Positions 41,427 to 44,883 of a stretch of 44,883 bases of DNA are shown piece by piece. Location: NCBI GenBank assembly GCA_004379115.1, contig NBNH01000039.1, positions 1 through 44,883 of the forward strand, read 5' to 3'. The translations under genes and the position numbers were made by a program. Below the pieces are notes generated by a model. It was given only the letters and a program-made list of their open reading frames with translations, ran no database searches and was not told where the DNA came from. Numbering within the stretch: the first letter of the stretch is position 1; every line of letters begins with the position of its first letter. Origin of the DNA: Actinomycetales bacterium mxb001. Its GTDB lineage: Bacteria; Actinomycetota; Actinomycetes; S36-B12.

Positions 41427-43093
41427 TCGCCCTCGCGCATGGGGATGCGCACGCCGCGCTCCTCGGCCACCTCTTCAGCGAGCTCGTATCCAGCGTCGAC
41501 ATGGCGGATGATGCCCATGCCCGGGTCGTTAGTGAGCACGCGTGCGAGCTTCTGTGCGGCGAGCGGCGATCCGTCGGCCACGCTGACCTGCCCCGCGTGC
41601 AGCGAGCGCCCGATGCCGACTCCGCCACCGTGATGGAACGACACCCAGCTCGCGCCCGACGCGGTGTTGACCAGGGCGTTGAGGATGGGCCAGTCGGCGA
41701 TGGCGTCAGATCCGTCATTCATCGACTCGGTCTCGCGATACGGCGAGGCCACCGAGCCGCAGTCGAGGTGGTCGCGACCGATCACGATCGGCGCGGACAC
41801 CTCGCCACTGGCGACGAGTTCGTTGAAGCGCAGTCCGGCCTTGTCCCGCTCGCCGTAGCCGAGCCAGCAGATACGCGCGGGCAGACCCTGGAAGGCCACG
41901 CGCTCCTCTGCCATGGTGATCCACCGGCGCAGGTGGACGTTGTCGGGGAAGAGGTCGAGCACGGCGCGATCGGTGGTCGCGATGTCCTTGGGGTCGCCAC
42001 TGAGGGCCACCCAGCGGAACGGGCCCTTCCCTTCGCAGAAGAGCGGGCGGATGTAGGCGGGGATGAAGCCGGGGAACTCGAAGGCGCGCGGGAATCCGCC
42101 GAGGCGCGCCTCGTCGCGGATGGAATTGCCGTAGTCGAAGACCTCGGCACCTTCATCCATGAAGCCGACCATCGCCTCGACGTGCTTGGCCATCGAGACT
42201 CGCGCGCGATCGGTGTACTCCTCGGGCTTCTTCGCCGAGTAGTCCGGTGCGTCACCAAGGTCAATGCCCTCGGGCAGGTAGGACAGCGGATCGTGAGCGC
42301 TCGTCTGGTCGGTGACGATGTCGATCTCGACACCGCGTCGCAGCAATTCCGGGAAGACGACCGCGGCATTGCCGAGCACGCCCACCGACAGGGCGCGGCG
42401 TTCCTTCTTCGCCGCGGTCACGCGCGCGATCGCATCATCGAGGTCATGGGCGACCTCGTCGAGGTAGCGATCCTTGACACGCTTGGCCAGGCGCGTGGGG
42501 TCGACGTCGACCACGAGGCACACGCCCTCGTTCATCGTGACCGCCAACGGCTGCGCACCGCCCATGCCGCCGCATCCGGCGGTGAGGGTGAGCGTGCCGG
42601 CGAGGGTGCCGCCGAACTTCTTGACCGCGACAGCGGCGAAGGTCTCATAGGTGCCCTGCAGGATGCCCTGGGTGCCGATGTAAATCCATGAGCCGGCCGT
42701 CATCTGGCCGTACATCGTCAGTCCGAGCGCCTCCAGTCGGCGGAACTCGGGCCAGTTGGCCCAGTCGCCGACGAGATTGGAGTTGGCGATGAGCACGCGC
42801 GGTGCCCACTCGTGTGTCTGCAGGACGCCGACGGGGCGTCCGGACTGCACGAGCATCGTTTCGTCGTCACGCAGCGTCGTGAGCGTGCGGATCATCGCGT
42901 CGAACGACGCCCAGTCACGCGCGGCGCGACCCGTACCGCCGTAGACGACCAACTTGTCGGGGTGCTCGGCTACCTCAGCGTCAAGGTTGTTCTGGAGCAT
43001 GCGCAGCGCAGCCTCCTGCGGCCATCCGCGCGCGGTGAGGGTCGTGCCGCGGGGGGCGGAAACGGGACGAGCACCAGGCAAGGAATCGGACAT
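41423..43093 (-). CDS. hutU: HutU, urocanate hydratase
   Basis: HutU hydrates urocanate to imidazolonepropionate using tightly bound NAD. ATG 43093 ([16 protein letters not shown]) has GGAGG 6 bases upstream and begins one base after the hutH stop, giving 556 residues, the family length. Signatures are [48 protein letters not shown] and the active-site cysteine in [14 protein letters not shown]. The track start at 43489 lies inside hutH. Confidence 0.97.
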   Translation of the reverse strand: MSDSLPGARPVSAPRGTTLTARGWPQEAALRMLQNNLDAEVAEHPDKLVVYGGTGRAARDWASFDAMIRTLTTLRDDETMLVQSGRPVGVLQTHEWAPRVLIANSNLVGDWANWPEFRRLEALGLTMYGQMTAGSWIYIGTQGILQGTYETFAAVAVKKFGGTLAGTLTLTAGCGGMGGAQPLAVTMNEGVCLVVDVDPTRLAKRVKDRYLDEVAHDLDDAIARVTAAKKERRALSVGVLGNAAVVFPELLRRGVEIDIVTDQTSAHDPLSYLPEGIDLGDAPDYSAKKPEEYTDRARVSMAKHVEAMVGFMDEGAEVFDYGNSIRDEARLGGFPRAFEFPGFIPAYIRPLFCEGKGPFRWVALSGDPKDIATTDRAVLDLFPDNVHLRRWITMAEERVAFQGLPARICWLGYGERDKAGLRFNELVASGEVSAPIVIGRDHLDCGSVASPYRETESMNDGSDAIADWPILNALVNTASGASWVSFHHGGGVGIGRSLHAGQVSVADGSPLAAQKLARVLTNDPGMGIIRHVDAGYELAEEVAEERGVRIPMREGE

Positions 43094-43094
43094 G

Positions 43095-44642
43095 TCAGTC
43101 CTCCAGGGTGTTGAGGGGTCCGGTGACGGTCTCGACCGCGCGCACGATGGATCCATCACGCACGAGTGCGGTGGTTGCCGCGATCTCCGGTGCGAGGTAG
43201 CGATCGGGTCCCGGTCCTTCGACGTCGCGACGAAGGAGGGAGACGACCGAGGCCGTGGCATCGGCCGGGGAGAGCGGTGAACGCAGGTCGAGCGCCCGTG
43301 CCGCCGACAGGATCTCGATGGCCAGCACCTGGGCGAGGCCATCGACGGCCAGCCGGAGCTTGCGCGCGGCCGACCAGCCCATGGAGACGTGGTCCTCCTG
43401 CATCGCGCTCGAGGGGATGGAGTCGACGCTGGCCGGGACGGCGAGCCGCTTGAGTTCGTGCACGATGCCGGCGGCGGTGTACTGGGCAATCATGTGACCG
43501 CTGTCGACGCCGACCTCGTGTGCGAGGAAGGGTGGCAGGCCGTGACTGCGATGGCGGTCGAGCAATCGATCGGTGCGTCGTTCGCTCATGCTCGCGACAT
43601 CAGCCACGGGGATGGCAAGGAAGTCCAGTGCGTAGGCAATGGGTGCGCCATGGAAGTTGCCATTGCTCTCGACGCGGCCGTCGATGGTGACGACAGGGTT
43701 GTCGATGGCGGCGGCAAGCTCGCGTCGAGCAACGACGGCGCAATAGTCGGTGGTGTCGCGAGCAGCACCGTTGACCTGGGGCGCGCATCGCAGCGAGTAC
43801 GCGTCCTGCACCCGGGTGTCCTCGGGACCGGCATGACTGGCCACGATTGCCGAGTCGCGCAGCACCTTGCGCATATTGGCAGCGCTCAGGCGCTGCCCGG
43901 GATGGGGCCGTAGTTGCTGCAGATCGTCGGCAAGCACGCGGTCAGTGCCGAGGAGCGCCTCGATGCTCATGGCAGCCGCGATATCAGCCGTGGTGATGAG
44001 CACTTCGAGGTCTGCGAGGGCTAGCACGAGCATGCCGAGCATGCCGTCGGTGCCGTTGATGAGGGCGAGGCCCTCCTTCTCGGCTAGGCGCACCGGCTCC
44101 AGTCCCGCGGCTGCGAGCGCATCGGCAGCCGGCAACTTCTCACCGACGCTGTTGCGCACCTCGCCCTCGCCCATCAGCGCGAGCGCTATGTGCGACAGCG
44201 GCGCGAGATCACCGGAGCAGCCGAGTGAGCCGTGCTCGAAGATGATCGGACTGATGCCGGCATTGAGCATCGCGGCATAGGCCTGGGCCGTCGATGGACG
44301 TACGCCGGTGCGACCAGTCGCCAGGGTGTGCAGGCGCAACAGCATGGTGGCGCGCACGACCTCATCCTCGACCTCGGCCCCGCTTCCAGCCGCGTGCGAG
44401 CGGATGAGGGACGCCTGCAGATGCTCGCGTGACTCCGGCGGGATGTGCACGGTCGCGAGCGCGCCGAATCCGGTCGAGACGCCGTACGCGGGCTCAGGTG
44501 ATTCAGCGAGACCTTCGATCACCGCACGGCTGTGGGCGATCTCGGCTAGGGCCTCGTCGGTGAGGCGCACAGGCTCGCGGCGACGAGCGACGGCGACGAC
44601 CTCGGCCAGGGTGAGCGGATGGGGCCCCACGTCGATCGCCAT
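43095..44642 (-). CDS. hutH: HutH, histidine ammonia-lyase
   Basis: HutH converts histidine to urocanate and ammonia through a self-made MIO cofactor. ATG 44642 ([15 protein letters not shown]) gives 515 residues; the upstream 69 codons of the track ORF cross the promoter and repeats and are rejected. Y53 is in [10 protein letters not shown]. The MIO triad is C142-S143-G144 in [12 protein letters not shown], with Cys where Ala is usual. The C-terminal QEDHVSMG and NGNFHG motifs are intact. It is the first gene of the hut operon. Confidence 0.96.
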   Translation of the reverse strand: MAIDVGPHPLTLAEVVAVARRREPVRLTDEALAEIAHSRAVIEGLAESPEPAYGVSTGFGALATVHIPPESREHLQASLIRSHAAGSGAEVEDEVVRATMLLRLHTLATGRTGVRPSTAQAYAAMLNAGISPIIFEHGSLGCSGDLAPLSHIALALMGEGEVRNSVGEKLPAADALAAAGLEPVRLAEKEGLALINGTDGMLGMLVLALADLEVLITTADIAAAMSIEALLGTDRVLADDLQQLRPHPGQRLSAANMRKVLRDSAIVASHAGPEDTRVQDAYSLRCAPQVNGAARDTTDYCAVVARRELAAAIDNPVVTIDGRVESNGNFHGAPIAYALDFLAIPVADVASMSERRTDRLLDRHRSHGLPPFLAHEVGVDSGHMIAQYTAAGIVHELKRLAVPASVDSIPSSAMQEDHVSMGWSAARKLRLAVDGLAQVLAIEILSAARALDLRSPLSPADATASVVSLLRRDVEGPGPDRYLAPEIAATTALVRDGSIVRAVETVTGPLNTLED

Positions 44643-44683
44643 GGGCACATCCCACCTCATCGGCGATGACGAGGGCCAGGGGC

Positions 44684-44727
44684 CCCATCCCTTAAGCCAA
44701 CTGCCCTGGATGGGATGACGTCCATCC
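44684..44727. repeat. cluster of GGATG/CATCC repeats in the hutH leader
   Basis: CCCATCC (44684-44690) and GGATGGG (44708-44714) form a 7-bp inverted repeat with a 17-base spacer. GGATG also occurs in tandem at 44708-44717, and GGATG/CATCC flank ACGTC at 44713-44727. The cluster lies between the hut promoter and hutH and could bind a regulator or fold in the RNA. Confidence 0.45.
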
Positions 44728-44746
44728 GCTGCGACGCCGTCGTTCG

Positions 44747-44775
44747 AACCTAGGTCAGTTGGAGTGCGCCGTCCA
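44747..44775 (-). promoter_or_regulatory. hutH: candidate hut operon promoter
   Basis: On the minus strand TGGACG (44775-44770) and TAGGTT (44752-44747) are spaced by exactly 17 bases. Transcription would start near 44740, leaving a leader of about 98 bases. The -35 lies inside the end of the upstream gene. Confidence 0.5.
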
Positions 44776-44883
44776 CGCGGCGCGGCACGCCCCACGGGTT
44801 TCCATCGCGCAGCGGCACCGGCAGGACGTCCTGCGGCATGCCCTGCCACGTCACCGGACGCAGGAATCGATCGACCGCGGCTG
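44750..44883 (-). CDS. C-terminal fragment of an unrecognised gene
   Basis: A minus-strand frame open at the window edge runs 43 codons to a TAG at 44752-44750, ending PVPLRDGNPWGVPRRVDGALQLT. Proline/arginine content and codon use look coding, but there is too little to name a family. It is upstream of hutH on the same strand, so it may be related to the hut operon or simply precede it. Confidence 0.45.
   Translation of the reverse strand, partial: AAVDRFLRPVTWQGMPQDVLPVPLRDGNPWGVPRRVDGALQLT

Noticed and set aside
44643-44849. Upstream extension of hutH
   Set aside because: It crosses the promoter and the repeats, and homologous HutH proteins begin near ATG 44642.

Overview
The window is about 45 kb of high-GC DNA with tightly packed genes, many ATGA or GTGA stop/start overlaps and frequent GTG starts. 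Gene content and order point to an actinomycete (Actinomycetota). The order clpC - lysS - coaX - nadC/nadB - panC - DUF2520 - folK/B/P/E - ftsH - hpt - tilS - DUF2342 protease - dacB - ppa is the same housekeeping block known from Mycobacterium and Streptomyces. Two usual members are missing: lsr2 between clpC and lysS, and panD next to panC. I cannot name the genus. I see no rRNA, tRNA, CRISPR array, prophage or insertion sequence.

Layout. (1) 1-1677: a secreted repeat (beta-propeller-like) protein on the minus strand, cut by the window edge and missing from the ORF track. It is divergent from disA (c-di-AMP synthase). (2) 2.9-7.6 kb: two small membrane proteins, mutY and clpC. (3) 7.8-18.4 kb, minus strand: one long overlapping array, read from PH-domain membrane proteins through a MidA-type methyltransferase, a DUF2520 reductase-like protein, panC, nadB, nadC, coaX, lysS and argA to a secreted cell-wall amidase. 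It joins pantothenate/CoA and NAD synthesis to lysyl-tRNA charging. (4) 18.5-19.6 kb: a lone NuoD-like protein on the plus strand. (5) 19.6-29.0 kb, minus strand: a small conserved protein, DUF3180, the folate genes folK-folB-folP-folE behind ftsH, then hpt, tilS, a DUF2342 metalloprotease and dacB. (6) 29.0-30.0 kb: ppa and a NUDIX hydrolase on the plus strand. (7) 30.0-36.1 kb, minus strand: two exported or membrane proteins of unknown role, then a beta-oxidation operon (thiolase, fused hydratase/dehydrogenase) followed by a TetR regulator and a histidine phosphatase. (8) 36.2-37.7 kb, plus strand: a NadR-type kinase-like P-loop protein coupled to a FUSC-family membrane protein. (9) 37.7-44.6 kb, minus strand: a complete histidine-utilisation operon hutH-hutU-(M20 hydrolase)-hutF-hutI, with a promoter and repeat-containing leader upstream. 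(10) The C-terminus of an unrecognised minus-strand gene at the right edge.

How the parts work together. hutH, hutU, hutI and hutF take histidine to N-formylglutamate. No HutG is present, and an M20-family amidohydrolase translationally coupled between hutU and hutF is the natural candidate for the last step. folE, folP, folB and folK supply four steps of folate synthesis. nadB, nadC, coaX and panC supply cofactor precursors, but nadA, panB and panD are elsewhere. The regulatory sequence I could read includes several TANNNT -10 boxes lying 6-7 bases before a start codon (leaderless transcripts), several strong inverted repeats near starts, and good promoter candidates for the beta-oxidation and hut operons.

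Most of the window is conserved core genome and I did not find a clearly new system. The best leads are the perfect 12-bp-arm palindrome at the TetR start, the paired alternative hairpins between mutY and its convergent neighbour, the HutG replacement, the RHR-to-RHS change in DisA, the Cys-Ser-Gly MIO triad in HutH, and the large repeat protein at the left edge.
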